A DNA stretch of 64,000 nt, taken from Cristatella mucedo. Taxonomy: Eukaryota > Bryozoa > Phylactolaemata > Cristatellidae. The notes beneath the pieces were generated by a model. The model was not told the origin of the DNA. It ran no database searches and worked only from the letters and a program-made list of their open reading frames with translations. Location of the stretch: the NCBI GenBank assembly GCA_009760855.2, contig WPIO01000104.1, positions 447,501-511,500 of the forward strand, in the 5' to 3' direction. The first letter of the stretch is position 1. Every line of letters starts with the position of its first letter. Both the position numbers and the translations under genes were made by a program. This document shows, piece after piece, positions 1 to 36,233 of this stretch.

Positions 1-2570
1 ATAGGTATCATTAGGGCTACCCACCGAGAAGGCTGAGAAGGCGGAGGGAGGATTTGTTTTCGTTTTCTGAAATTGCCCTCAGTTTACCGGCCTTCGAGTA
101 ATGTGGAAGCGGAATCCTAGTTCTGTGGTCAGGAGTTAAGGTCCGGCGAAGCGACGATCGGGGCATCGGCGCTTTCCGCGGAAGCTGCCGTAAGCCTGAA
201 CCAACGTCGCGTACATTGCATTATTCGGGCCATTCGGTCCGTCTATTCGGGCCATTGTCCGTCTATTCGGGCCATTCGGTCCGTCTATGTAAGAGTGCTT
301 CTCGGCGAGAGCTTTCGAGGCGCATGCCGATAAGACGGAACTGGACGCTCAGCCACATTGTTCGCGTGCGAATAAAGTTCGGTAAAATCCCCCAATGGTG
401 ATTTTCGACTCAATCCAGCGCACGCCGACCAACTCACATCCCTCGAGGTAACGTTAGGTAGGATCTCGCTCCTGAGACGCTCTAGGTGGGGCGAAACACT
501 CAGTTCGCACTCGCACTCCGAACCACTAGTCGGGAGTGTGTGAAGGACCTCGGCAGCACTGAACACCTCCCTATCTTTGTCTCCCCGCAGGCGTTCGGCG
601 TTACACACGGGTATAGGGAACGAGCGAGGCGGCCGGGTGGCCGCGGCGGTAGGGGAGGCGGGAGCTCGAGCGGTTTCTATTGCAGGTTCTCACATTTCGG
701 AGCGCAAACTTCGATCGCTTGGCTCTCAAGCTAAACTCGGGATCGTTTTATAAAGCATGTAGGTATTCTGCATCCATGGTGTACTATATACATAGCTCGC
801 TAAGGAGCCGATCGCAGGAGCTACGGGAGCTGGTCTGAGTGACCTTGACCTAACTGTCTCGTTTTGCCTGGCGAGCTACGAACGCCAGATTGACCCAGCA
901 GGGCAATCGATAACAGCTTTTTGATCGGGTGTTTCCTCTGCCCTGTCGTCGCGTTTTTCATGCTATCGCCTGGCATGGGTAGACGATCGACGTAAGGTAG
1001 ATCTGATCTAAAAGGGCACCGCGAGAGCCAACGACGAAGCACTGCGCTGGCTGCGTATTGGCGGGAGATTTACCCAAAATACCGAATGTCAGTCACCCGG
1101 CGCGACTATGCCGAGCACGGAGAGCTCGGTCAAGCAGAAAGGATACCGCCTCATGGATATCTCCTTGCTTCAGTGGGCCCGGCGCAAGTCAGTGCTCACA
1201 AAACCGGAATGCAGAAAGACTCGCCCGAAGATTTGAGATGCCCGGCGCATGCAGGCCGATCGCCAGATCTCGCATCGGGTTGCGTCGCGCGTCGTCTGCA
1301 GAACTCACCCTTCACCACGACGTCCTGAGCTCTCTTGTCAGCGTTTCCTCAGTGTAGCCTCTATTCAAATGCGAGCATGCACTCCAACCCCCAAAGCCGA
1401 AGGGAGGGACTTATGCAAGGCACGCTTATGTAAAGCAGCAACATCCGGTCCTGGCCTGAGACCACCGTTGGTAAACAAGCTGGTGGGCCTTTTTCGTATA
1501 CGCGCTATACTTTTTTTTTGCCAGCTAATGAGCACTTGGCGTCTGCTAAAGCCGCATATTTTGCCGTGCCAATCAGCAATTTGCTGCACGAACTACGAGT
1601 GCATCGGGTCGCAGTGTGCCTGTCTATCGGTAAATCAAACTGCGACAAAAAATGCACCGTGCACTCGATGGGTTTTGTGCAGCATAAATACAAGCATCCG
1701 GGCTAATGCAGTGCTTTTCCTCCTCACAAAGGGAAGAACAAGGAGAGCACGGATCTGGTCTATCTCGGTCAAGGTGCTAACAGTCAACTGAAGGCCGTCT
1801 GCTTTTGGGACTGAGAGCTGAGCATTGTCGAAACCAGTATGTGCGCCATCGCACGAGTTTGTTCTGCAGCTTCGTCCTCGATGAATTAATTGGAGATTGT
1901 CAGTAGCTTCGACGCGAACGCCATTGTCACTCAAGCCTGAATCGGGCCTACTGCCGTCCGTCCGGTCGTCGAGACAGCCCATTCAGTTTATTTAAAAAAA
2001 AGCTTGCCCCAAAACACCGCTGACATAGCGAGCGGCGGCAGCCAAGCGCCTCTGAGGCCGAGACTCTGCTCAGATGGCGTCATTGGAAATGAGGAGATTT
2101 CCTTTTTAGGCCGAAGAATGCCAATTCCGCGATATGAAGAGGTTGTTAGTCGGTGCAAATCTGGCATCGCGATAGCTTCTTTCCGCATCCACTAAGGTCA
2201 AATTGTGAGCAGTCGCTAAAAGTAGCAGTCTCTGAGTGTGACTTTAAGGGAGTGCTTCTCCACTGGTCAGCTTTTCGAGAGTAAACGAGATGAAACGAGA
2301 GGAAGTGAGACGGGCTAGAAGCTGATACAACGGTGCCGTAGATGAGTTGTAGCTTTGAAACATCTAAGCATGTTGCAATGATACGAAAAAGTTGACTAGA
2401 CACATTATCTTCTCGGTCGATGCCGGCTACTATTCAATGAGTTTCGGGCTGCGAATGACCCACGACTGAATCCTTATCTTCTGCCTGAAGCTAAGTTAGC
2501 TCCATCGTGAAAGGCTCGGTGCTTTTTTGCACGGCACAAGCATTCGTGGCAAAAATAAGGATCTTAACCC
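1..2570. other. No recognisable gene
   Basis: Open frames here (up to 180 codons) overlap on both strands and show no family words. The 590-670 part is CG-rich. Apart from the tandem repeat at 218 I see nothing to annotate. Confidence 0.5.
218..290 (+). repeat. Short tandem repeat, about 22-bp unit
   Basis: ATTCGGGCCATTCGGTCCGT recurs about three times in a row between 222 and 287, the middle unit lacking a CG step. Confidence 0.8.
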
Positions 2571-2574
2571 AAAT

Positions 2575-2735
2575 ACTAGGTGCTCGCTCTTCACGACCCA
2601 GGTCGAGGTTTGTTAGCTGCAGTGGGCATTTCCTTACTGCAAACAATACATGTGGTGTTCGCAGTCGTTAAGGCTCTTCTGCCGCCATAAAAATGAGGCT
2701 GTTGAATCAGCCTCATTTTTAAACACCTTTTTCGA
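2575..2735 (+). mobile_element. SINE2 fragment
   Basis: CTCTTCACGACCCAGGTCGA, GCAGTGGGCATTTCC and AAGGCTCTTCTGCCGCCATA match the order of words in the 48745 copy. The A box is mostly lost. Confidence 0.5.
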
Positions 2736-2802
2736 GAGTCAAAATGGTGCCCTCGTTGCCAGCATGCTTCGCGAAAGGGAGAGTCTAGTCTGCTCTTTCT
2801 TC

Positions 2803-2899
2803 CCTCCCTCTCTCTCTCTCTCTCTCTCTCGCTCTCTCTTTCTCTCGCTCTCTCTCTCTCTCGCTCTCTCTCTCTCTCTCGCTCTCTCTCTTTCTCTCA
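2803..2899 (+). repeat. (CT)n microsatellite
   Basis: About 95 bases of CT repeat with occasional CG and TT interruptions. Confidence 0.95.
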
Positions 2900-2989
2900 T
2901 GGCATTTGAAAGCCGGGTTGGCTTCCCGAGCAAGGCACAGACGCAGCTTTTGAGATACCCGATAGATGACTGCAAGGTGGTGCAGCGCC

Positions 2990-3945
2990 TGGCAACCGAA
3001 TCCTAGCCTCAAATGACCGCTCAAGAGAGATACTAGCGGGAACCTAAGGCTAACTAAACCCTAAAGCAACTTTGGCTACAGCGTAGAAGCAGCAAAGGAT
3101 TTCTCACGCGACGTGCACCGGCTATCCTGCATGCTATTGGCCGTTGCATTTGTTTGCTACGCCGTCTCGTTGAGTCGAGTGCGAGGTCGAAGCATAGGAG
3201 TTGATCTGTGAATTTTTGTCTGGGTTTTCAAAGTTTGCGAGTCCTGCCGGTCAGGTTGACCCGTGAACTTACGTCTGCCTCGTCCGAGCATGCGCTGGAG
3301 GCTGCTTCCGGATCGACTCGCGCGTTGAGCGCGCCCGTCGCCGGAAGCGCAAACCGTGGTGATCGCGCCGAATTTCAAACTAGTGCACTCCGCCGCATGG
3401 GCGCGCTCAGGGAAAAGTTTTCGCAGAGCAGATAGCTTTCTTCTTTCATGCTATGTTCGCAATGTGATATTTTCTTTCGCTGCCTCAAAGGCGGCTCACT
3501 CGACACCAAGGAGCGGTAAATATTCTAATATATATTTTTATCTATTTACTTATATTTATATTTATATGATTATTATATAAAGAGTATATATATATGATAA
3601 ATATAAATAAGATATCTAGAAATACGATTAATATTGTTAGAAATATTAGAAACATGTGCAGAAACGCTAGCCTTTCGGCATCTCCGGAGCCATGCCAGGT
3701 TCGTTGGCGGCTACCGGAAGTGTCTTTCGTTCATAGCCGAGGGCGAAACTGAACCGCAAGAAACGCGGGAAACGACAGTTTTCGAATTCCGAGCTTTGGC
3801 CCACCTTCGCATACGGATCCTCGCCGCATCAGCCACCATGTAACTGAACTGCTGCACCCATTTCAGACTCCGTATGCACTCAGGTCCTATGTGAACCATA
3901 AATTAGTTGTTCCATTCCTGCACTTAAAAGCCCGTTGGCGAAAGA
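2990..3945. other. No recognisable gene; AT-rich patch at 3520-3650
   Basis: The only structure is a TATAT-rich stretch around 3525-3640. No family homology was seen in short frames. Confidence 0.5.
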
Positions 3946-3949
3946 AGCA

Positions 3950-4300
3950 TTCGCTCAGCAGGCTCCAGACTGCGTTTCCATCTTCCGCAATTCTTACGCA
4001 GCGGTATCTACTCGCCTGTAGACGACAGTGGTACATAATTTCCAGCCATCCTGAGTTGCTACTTCTATACTGCTCACTACCTCAACTGCTCTCTTGACTC
4101 AGCTATGCTTCTCACTTTCTCTATGTTGCACGAGATGAAGTCCTTTGGCCACCGCATGCGAACCAAAAGTCGCTTAGGCTCTGAATGTACAATAAAAAAC
4201 TTTCCTACGCAACATCCACTGTGTGCCTGTGTGGCTTTTTGGAGATTCAGAAGAAATATGTACGTCATATTACGTTATATTGCATTCGCAACTAGAGCAA
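3950..4300 (+). mobile_element. LINE family B 3'-end fragment
   Basis: The block CTCACTACCTCAACTGCTCT with GAGATGAAGTCCTTTGGCCA, a CTGAATGTACAATAAAAAAC word and a final TACGTTATATTGC matches in order the reverse complement of 27206-27560. It is a degraded copy of a second retroelement 3' end. Confidence 0.5.
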
Positions 4301-4822
4301 ATACCGGAAATCCGTTCGTGCAGTTGTGTGGACAGCCCGAGCGAATCCATTTATTTTAAATATCCGCGTAGCAGTGTAGCAGCTACCACTCTCTGGTGGT
4401 ATTCCATAAACTCGTCTCGTTGCGTAAGTCCGAGTGGAATTTTCCTACGAAGAGTGTTTTGAGGCAGCTGTACCAGTCGACTTGTCGTTAATACACGCCG
4501 CATCCACTGCTGCCGATCACTCGCCGGTGATGTCACCTGCGCCCAGCGGCTGCTATTTCAGGCAATACCCATGTCCCTGGCGCCTGATGGTGCTTTAGCC
4601 TCCACGTTACCGACGTTCTCCGCGGCTTTATGCTGCCTGCTGCGTCTCCCGCCACGCCGCCGTCGTGCGCATTTTCGCTGCGGATCGAGGTCGCTCGTTT
4701 GTTGTTCGCTGGAGAGCTCTAGGCCTCTCCCTTATCACGTCCTCTCCCCCCCCCTTATCGTGTAGGTCGGATCGTAGCAAGTCGATCGCTCTGTTGCGTG
4801 CCCGTCATTGCCGCCGGAAACG

Positions 4823-7872
<3,050 letters not shown>

Positions 7873-7901
7873 CCGGCTCAGGGCGACAATGCAGGCAGCT
7901 G

Positions 7902-7902
<1 letters not shown>

Positions 7903-7973
<71 letters not shown>

Positions 7974-7998
7974 CTCTCCTCTCTCTCTCTCTCTATCT
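7903..7998 (+). repeat. (CT)n microsatellite just past the VPS37 stop
   Basis: About 90 bases of CT repeat begin about 30 bases after TAA, probably inside the 3' UTR. Confidence 0.95.
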
Positions 7999-8635
7999 CT
8001 CGTCTGCTGCCGCCGCAGCCAATGCTGGCCCGAGGCATGTTCCAGTGCTTAGCCGAGCGGCCTGGCCTGTGGTGATTGTCTTTTCTTCGGGCCGTGATTC
8101 GGGCAGCTTTCAGATGATGATGGTGCCACAGCTGGCTTGCTTTTGTATATTGGCTTGTGATCACTAGCACTGCCATTCAATGCCCTAGAAGGGAGCAGCT
8201 GGGCTGTGGCCTCGAGGCTATTGGTGGCGCTGCTGCTGCTGCTTCGAACGTCTGCCCACGGCCCCCCCTCCAGTATCGTGCCAGGTTGTGGCCTTGCGAA
8301 GCCTATCGGTCTGAGATAGGGTACCAGGCTCTTGTGCTGGTGAGTGCTGATGCACTGGCCTGCTCTCGTAGGCGTGGCTCCAGCTACTGCCGACACTGTT
8401 GTCCTTCGCGAGCACTAACTAATCTGCCGGCCTAGGCTGTCTTAGCGAGCGAGCCAGTTAAGCCCCATTTAATGCCTCACTCCGAGCTGTGTGTCTCTGC
8501 CTCGATTTTACAATATAGGTGGAATTACCTCGGTATGCAAGTCCGTAACAGCTTTCGAAAAAGATGTGGAGCAGCTAGGAATTTGTGTGGCACCGTAAGA
8601 TGACAATCTCTTACACTGTACCAGCTGCTTGTGGT

Positions 8636-8872
8636 GTTAATAATGATAAGAACAAATTTGTATAGCACCCTCAGAGAACTGAATCCGTCAAAGCACAATA
8701 CAGATGCTGTATAGAAAGCATTACCAAATGCTTGCTAGTAACATCTGAAAGCAGCTGATGCTACCACCAATCACTTTGTAATGGTTTCTATGCGACATCT
8801 GTTAATTGCCTAGAAAGAGATTCAGTTCTCTGAAGGTGCTATACAGATTTGTGATTATTCTTATTATTAATA
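8636..8872. mobile_element. Opposed LINE tail fragments (subfamily 2)
   Basis: A minus-oriented tail (GTATAGCACCCTCAGAGAACT) at 8660 faces a plus-oriented tail (CCTAGAAAGAGATTCAGTTC) at 8811. Both end in AT-rich triplet repeats. They lie between VPS37 and Ran. Confidence 0.55.
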
Positions 8873-8875
8873 TTG

Positions 8876-8990
8876 CTATTCAGGGGCTTCGCGTATGCCA
8901 AGGGGCTCGAGCCCACCAACTCGTCAGATGCGTTCACATTGACCTTGGTCGGGGCAGCCCTGGGGTATGCTTAGCAACTGTGCCCTACGA
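8876..8990 (-). mobile_element. SINE1 copy, reverse, tail partly lost
   Basis: TCAGGGGCTTCGCGTATGCC and the reversed B box GGGGCTCGAGCCC match the middle of SINE1; the head near 8960 is diverged. It is fused to a LINE tail on its left. Confidence 0.6.
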
Positions 8991-10150
8991 AAGATAACGC
9001 CTGTAACTAGAATATGTATTGTTTCCACCTCTCGCTGTCATTAGATGTTAAAGTACTGATGACTTTGTGAAAAAATTGTGACCAAGTTACTTGTCTAGTA
9101 GCTAAATCGCAACGTTAAATAGCAAGGGCTCACACCTGATAATTGATTCATGTGGGTGCTTCGCGAGGCCGCTTCTGTAGCTCTCTTGGTCCAATAGTAT
9201 AGCTACCACTAACACTGATACAATGCCTGCCTCCGTGTGGTCCTGGCAACATTCTCGGCTCTCCACTATTTGCCTCACCGACCATTGGTGCACCCAGTTG
9301 TGCCTTGCATCCATCGGACTACTACCAGCATGCGACCATTTGGCGTTCAGCTGCTAAAGATAGTGTAGTAAGACCAATCACGTGTGTCCAAGTAAAGATG
9401 CATTCGATTGCTTTGTTTCGAGTTAGATGCACGCTTTCGTATAGCCCATGAGATAAGGTGCTTGCTGTAACAACCGAGGCCATTGGGTTCCAATCCAGTA
9501 GTGGGAATTCATTGCCAACTCATGGTGGCGATAGCCACATATTACTCTCCTGCCGATATATATAAGCTCTCATTTGCTATCAATTAAAGTGGATATTAGT
9601 CAATATCCACTCATGAAGATAGCTTCACTCAGACGAGCTGCTTCTGTTTGTCCTGGATACATATATACACCATTCACACTACGTTTGCAGCTGTTTTTCA
9701 ATCGCCAGTCACCAAGCCAGCAATTACCTTTTTACGGGACATGGGCTGGAAAGCAAGCAATCTGCATATGTGAATAGCATTAAAAGAGACAAGGTTGATA
9801 ACTCTTTGAAGGTCAGGTCTAGCCACTTGATTTAAATGTATTAGAACTTAAGATGCACTGAGAATTGTAAGCTAATCAGCTTTCACATGTTTGTCTTCAT
9901 GCTGATTTGAGTGCCAAAAACCTGGCATTACTCATTCTCTAGAATGCTCAAAACAGAATGCACTAGTTTTTAATCGACTAGGGTCACTACTGTATGTCAA
10001 GTGCTAACCAATAAGCATCTGTTTCCATCACAGCTGACTCGACTATCGTGATTCAAAGTGGTGGACAATTAAAAATGCTTACTGCAGCATTGCAGTAGAT
10101 GTACATGATTGGTTGCAAATGATTGCTGAATGATCAATGATACCACAGCC
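8990..10150. other. VPS37-Ran intergenic region
   Basis: Apart from the SINE2 piece at 9455 this is unremarkable AT-rich sequence with many stops on both strands. Confidence 0.5.
9455..9570 (+). mobile_element. SINE2 fragment, diverged
   Basis: ATAAGGTGCTTGCTGTAACA, TTGGGTTCCAATCCAGTAGT (B-box-like) and GGTGGCGATAGCCA follow the SINE2 order. Confidence 0.45.
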
Positions 10151-10156
10151 TTTATT
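10151..10156 (-). promoter_or_regulatory. Candidate polyadenylation signal of the Ran gene
   Basis: The plus strand reads TTTATT, giving AATAAA on the Ran-coding strand about 250 bases after the TGA. It is the only canonical hexamer I noticed in the near downstream region. The cleavage site is not determined. Confidence 0.4.
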
Positions 10157-10408
10157 GGAAATATTGCATCTGGCCTCCGACGTAAATTGCATGCACCGCG
10201 AATACAGCAACGAACTCGGCATGTCCTGCCCTGATGCAGTGTTCAATAAGGTGGTGGCTGCACAAACTCTTAAGGGGGAGCCTGCAGGTTTCAATGCTAT
10301 ATACAGTAGTGCTGTGGCTTGTCTTTAGAGAAGCTCGGGGCAAGAACTTCTTGACACGGCGCACCGGAGCTTGTGGTCAGTTGACCACTCCAAAGAGACG
10401 AAGCACGT

Positions 10409-13092
<2,684 letters not shown>

Positions 13093-15279
13093 GGTTGCTG
13101 TAATTTACACGTCCTTCTGAGGAAGCGAATCGCTGCCCTTCAAAATGAATGGATGCCGACTGAAACTCTGCCTTGGACAACCAATACTGCCGAACTAACA
13201 ACGCTTCACGAAACGTTCAGACATAAGAATAGCCCCTAATGATAACCAGCGTCTCTTGAAGCGGCCCTGCAAACGATGCCGTGGATCTACCAAAGCATGA
13301 GACGTACGGAAAGAGCGCGAACGGCACCTTGTCGAGCTCCCAGGATGCAACAGCCTTTCCGCTGTCCGTTGCCGGATGGCCAATGGTACTGAGCATTAAA
13401 TGCACGTACCACTAAGCAAAAAATATTAAAATATTCCGTATTTCTTAATATTTTCCTTCTTTTAATTCACTAACTTGGGTGCTTCATAAATGAACTTGTG
13501 CGCGCTGTGCGTCCTTCACCTTGCAGTCGCTAAGGCCGCTGCCTCCCATACGCCGGCTGAATTTGGCGGAGTTGTGCCGCAGTAGGCTCGGTTCATATTT
13601 GGGTAGGAATAATTGTAAAAGCCCATTAGGCCTTTCGTGATTATATATTTCATACCACTTCGTAAGACACTAGTCAGTGTGCTTCATTAACCTGATCGTA
13701 ACATTATAATGCTATAAACGCGCCACCCCCACTAGTTCGGGGAGCTGCATTACGCGTGCAGTGTGCAAAGACCTGACGCTCGCAATAAGCCAACGATAAC
13801 AATACAGCGCTCAATAATCTGTATGCAGCGCTAACAGCAGCACTTCCTTATAAATTAAGCACATCAATAGCCTGGATATTACGGCTAATACGGCAGGTGA
13901 CTTCCAGCGTGTTCGTTCGTAGGCTTACGGCAGCTCGCGCACAGCGCTAGGACTCACCGACCGGCTGACGGTTACTCCGAGAGAGCGAATGCGGCGAGGC
14001 CCGTGCGTTACGTAAAGGTCAGATCTTAAGTTATTCAATAATCTCATTCGCGCATAATCGTAAATCGCGCTACTCATAAGCCTCGGCGCATTGCTGCTAT
14101 TTCCTTTGCAGCACATGCTTAATTACCGCAGGGCATTGCAGCTCGCTACGCCCGCTGTACCGCACGCGCCGGACGGCCACACGCTCCGGGTGGCGGTGCT
14201 CTCCCCAGTCGCTTATTATTATTCTTGGATTCGGCTGTCTGCCGACGCTTACACGGAGATATGGACACAGCTTGCGTGCGCCCGGCGTTTCTGGTTACGC
14301 TCGGCCTGCAGACACGCTTCTTTAACGGCAAGTTTAGCGCGCGTAGAACGAGATGTAGTTCTCTTAGGGCGCTGTGCAATTTTTAACAATAACAACTGTC
14401 AGTAGATACGACCGATAATACACCGTTACGGGAAATCATTTCGTGTTGGTCTATAGACGTCATGCGACGAGTGAAACTTCAAGATGTGCTGCCTTTTGCC
14501 ACGAGTGCGAGGGCGGTGAACGAATACCATTTCGGCAGCAAAAATATCGTACTTCTTCGTAGATGTTGCAGGCCATAACGAACGAAACTATATAACTATA
14601 ACGAACGAATGTCGTCTACCATTCTTACGCGATATCCCAAGCAGTCCCCGCGTCGTCAGATTCAAACTCGGCGGCACACGCTTGTCTCAACGATTTATCG
14701 GCAGTGCCTGCTTATCGTATAAATGGCTGCGAATGCACGTTTCTCTAGGCTGTAGCTTGCCTCCGCTAAAGCTTTACCTCAGCCCAGAAGACGCAGCTTC
14801 GCTAAAACTGTCGGAAAATACGCAGAGCATTGTCGCGTGATCCCAACGAAAAGCAGGTCAGTTGTGGTACATCTGGTCCTGCTTGCGCTTTCTATTGCTC
14901 ACCCGGATAAGCAAGTTGATTAAGTTTTGAGCCGATAAAGCTGCAATATTGATGCATTTTGAGTGTACAGCTTGTTCAGTGAACACACAGTCATTGGAGC
15001 TGTCCGTTCCCTTATTCCAGCCACGCCTCCGAACTGTCTGCTCCGGAGCTCCGTGCGAAGCACTCGATAATGGATCCGAGTGGATACGACTCTGAATATC
15101 TACTAGATAACCGAGCGTTTGGACAACGTCGGTAGCCTATGGAGGCCGGCAAGTCACAGCGACAACACCCCGGCGAGAAATAGCAATCTCGAAAGCTCTG
15201 TTCGGGTGGTTTACGGACACAACGTACGAAAACTTCGATAATAATAATAATAGTTTGTAAGGCGCCGCCAAAAACTGAA
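13093..15279. other. Region upstream of Ran, no recognisable gene
   Basis: It should contain the Ran promoter (minus strand). Short frames near 14090-14405 have no recognisable words. No other repeats were identified. Confidence 0.5.
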
Positions 15280-15388
15280 TCTAAAAGCGCATCTATTTAT
15301 CACAACATTTTGTGGGTCCCTGTGATTCGTCCTGTATGTGCTTATGCGTGCTGACACCGTGCAAGCTGCCACTAACCAAACTTGCATA
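15280..15388 (+). mobile_element. LINE family A fragment, plus orientation
   Basis: It matches the end of the coding region and start of the 3' UTR of the neighbouring copy in the opposite direction (words for LKAHLFITTF and the GTGCTTATGCGTGCTGACAC block). It forms an inverted junction with 15389-16192. Confidence 0.65.
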
Positions 15389-16192
15389 CAATAATAATAA
15401 TAATAATAATGCACTTGATAAAGCACCCTCAGAGAACTCAATCTCTCTCTAGGCGCTTTAAATTTGCTGCAAAGGGAAATGCAATTGAATGGTGAGTAAT
15501 ATCATGCTTGATAAACAAACAAAATGAATAAAATTGTTAGGGGTGACATGATGCACAGGGTCAACATGCAAATGTGGTTAGTGGCAGCATGCACAGTGTA
15601 AGCACGCATAAGCAAATCAAGGACGAATCACAGGGACCCACTAAATGCTGTCCTAAATAGGTGTGTTTTTAAGTTCTTTTTAAATGTGGTCAGGTCAGGG
15701 GATGTTCTGACGCAGGTCGGGAGGCAGTTCCAGGCTTTGGGAGCATACGAACTAAATGCACGGTCTCCACAGGATTTGAGATTTGTACGAGGTATTTGTA
15801 GACTGTTGGATACCGAAAAGCGGGTGGTACGATGCTTGGCCTGGTGGGGGAGTACATCTGAGAGATAGGCTGGAGCCAAAGAATGAAGTGACTTAAAAGT
15901 GAGCGACAAAACCTTGAAGTCAATCCGTTGCTTGACTGGTAGCCAGTGCAGGTCGGCGAGAAGTGGTGTGATATGGCAACTGCGACGCTCACGACAGACA
16001 AGCCTAGCTGCAGAGTTTTGCAACAGCTGCAATTGCCTGATCGCACATGCTGGTAGGCCAGTAAGCAGTGAGTTGCAGAAGTCGAGACGGGATGTCACGA
16101 ATGCATGAACTAACTTGGACGTGGTATCCTTATCTAAACAAGCCCGAATTTTAGCAATGTTATGAAGCTGAAAATAGGCAGATTTGACTTTG
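15389..16192 (-). mobile_element. LINE family A 3' end (CR1/L2-like), reverse transcriptase C-terminal region
   Basis: A minus-strand frame is open from about 16190 to the stop near 15630. It encodes the end of a non-LTR retrotransposon polyprotein, with words such as TSRLDFCNSLLTGLP, LQNSAARLVCRERR, LHWLPVKQRIDFK and [17 protein letters not shown]. The 3' UTR follows and ends with the family tail, a short self-complementary segment (GCGCCTAG paired with the complementary GGGCGC block) and ATT repeats. The copy is 5'-truncated, as is usual for LINEs. At 16193 it abuts a plus-strand tail of the same family. Confidence 0.85.
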
Positions 16193-16375
16193 CATGCCGA
16201 CCCTGTGCATGTCAGGCCTAACCGTGTTATTCTTGTTGTTTATTGAGCGTACTACCACTCAGCATTCGATCGTGCTTCCTTTGCAGCAAATTGAAAGTGC
16301 CCAGAAAAAGACTGAGTTTTCTGAGGGCGCTATATCAAATGGATTATTATTAAAAATATTCTTATTAATTTTTCT
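16193..16375 (+). mobile_element. LINE family A 3' UTR and tail
   Basis: It holds the CCGACCCTGTGCATGTCAGG block, TTGTTTATTGAGCG, the CTTTGCAGCAAAT word, and the tail ending in ATT repeats. It is fused tail-outward to the minus-strand copy on its left. Confidence 0.7.
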
Positions 16376-16379
16376 ATAA

Positions 16380-16760
16380 GTACTTTACAGATGCTGCATA
16401 TCACGCATTGCCAAATGTTTGGTGGTAACATCCGCAAGTAGCAGGTATTTTGTAAGCAGGTACATGCACAAGAAGAACGAATCGCAAAGACCCACCAAAT
16501 GCTTCGATAGACAGGTGCGTTTTAAGCCTCTTTTTAAATGTCGTCACGTAGGGGATCATGACGTGGGTCGGTTGCGAGTTCCTAGGTTTTTCGGCTTCGG
16601 GAGCGTATAAACTAAAGGGAGGTCTCCAATTTGAGGTTCGTACGAGGTATGGCTAAACGGTTCGAGTCAGAGCAGCGCGTTGTACGTACTCTGCTTGGTG
16701 GAGGAGTAGTTCTGATAAGTAGGCTGGAGCCAGAGAATGAAGAGACCAGGGAGCGGATGA
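16380..16760 (-). mobile_element. Diverged LINE family A coding fragment
   Basis: Minus-strand frames show broken pieces of the same RT C-terminal region (LHSLAPAYLSELL). Frameshifts and stops are frequent, so it is an old copy. The 16380-16450 part resembles the subfamily tail seen at 8640-8790 and 27700-27860. Confidence 0.6.
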
Positions 16761-16799
16761 AACAATCCGTCCGAAGAGGGCAGAAAGGTCATTGAAGAG

Positions 16800-17331
16800 G
16801 GCAGAAAGGTCATTGAAGAGGGCGACGGAAGTGTGGGCGGCCGCGGAAGCGACGGAAGTGCCTCCGCGAGCGAACCTCTGCTCGCCGTTCGACGGCGGCC
16901 GCATCGGTCTGCCGCACCTCACGTGCCGCTACCGGGTCACACCCATTCCTTTCGACCGATAGGCGGCGGCGGCGAATGCGGGCCTCGGCCGCCACTCGCG
17001 TAGGAAGCGCGCGAATCGCCGAGCAGCGAGTGACTCTCGGTCAGCGCGTCAGCAGCAGCAGCCGCTGCACTCGCCGCGGCTGCTGAGTAGAATCGACGAC
17101 GGCGAGAGGCCCCACGCTCCATCGGCGATACGCTCGGACGCCGGGAAACCCGGAAGCGTACGAAGATGGCGCAGGCGTAGTGGCAGCTGCATGGGTCTCG
17201 GCCCGGCGCGCTGTGCGCACCGATCGATTTTCGCCGCTTCTTGGTCCATGTCTCCTCGAGGACACTGACCCGGCGCGCGCGACCGCTAGCTCTTTCTTCA
17301 TTACGGAGGTGTTATAACTATCTCATCAGAG
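16800..17331 (+). promoter_or_regulatory. GC- and CpG-rich block upstream of the syntaxin-1 start codon
   Basis: This stretch is rich in CGGCGG and CCGCCG words and ends at the syntaxin ATG, unlike the AT-richer LINE sequence to its left. Long open frames here are low-complexity alanine/arginine runs and are not credible genes. It probably holds the promoter and 5' UTR; no TATA box or transcription start can be named. Confidence 0.45.

Positions 17332-36233
<18,902 letters not shown>

Noticed and set aside
1249-1791. 180-codon plus-strand open frame
   Set aside because: No recognisable family; composition and overlapping frames are consistent with chance.
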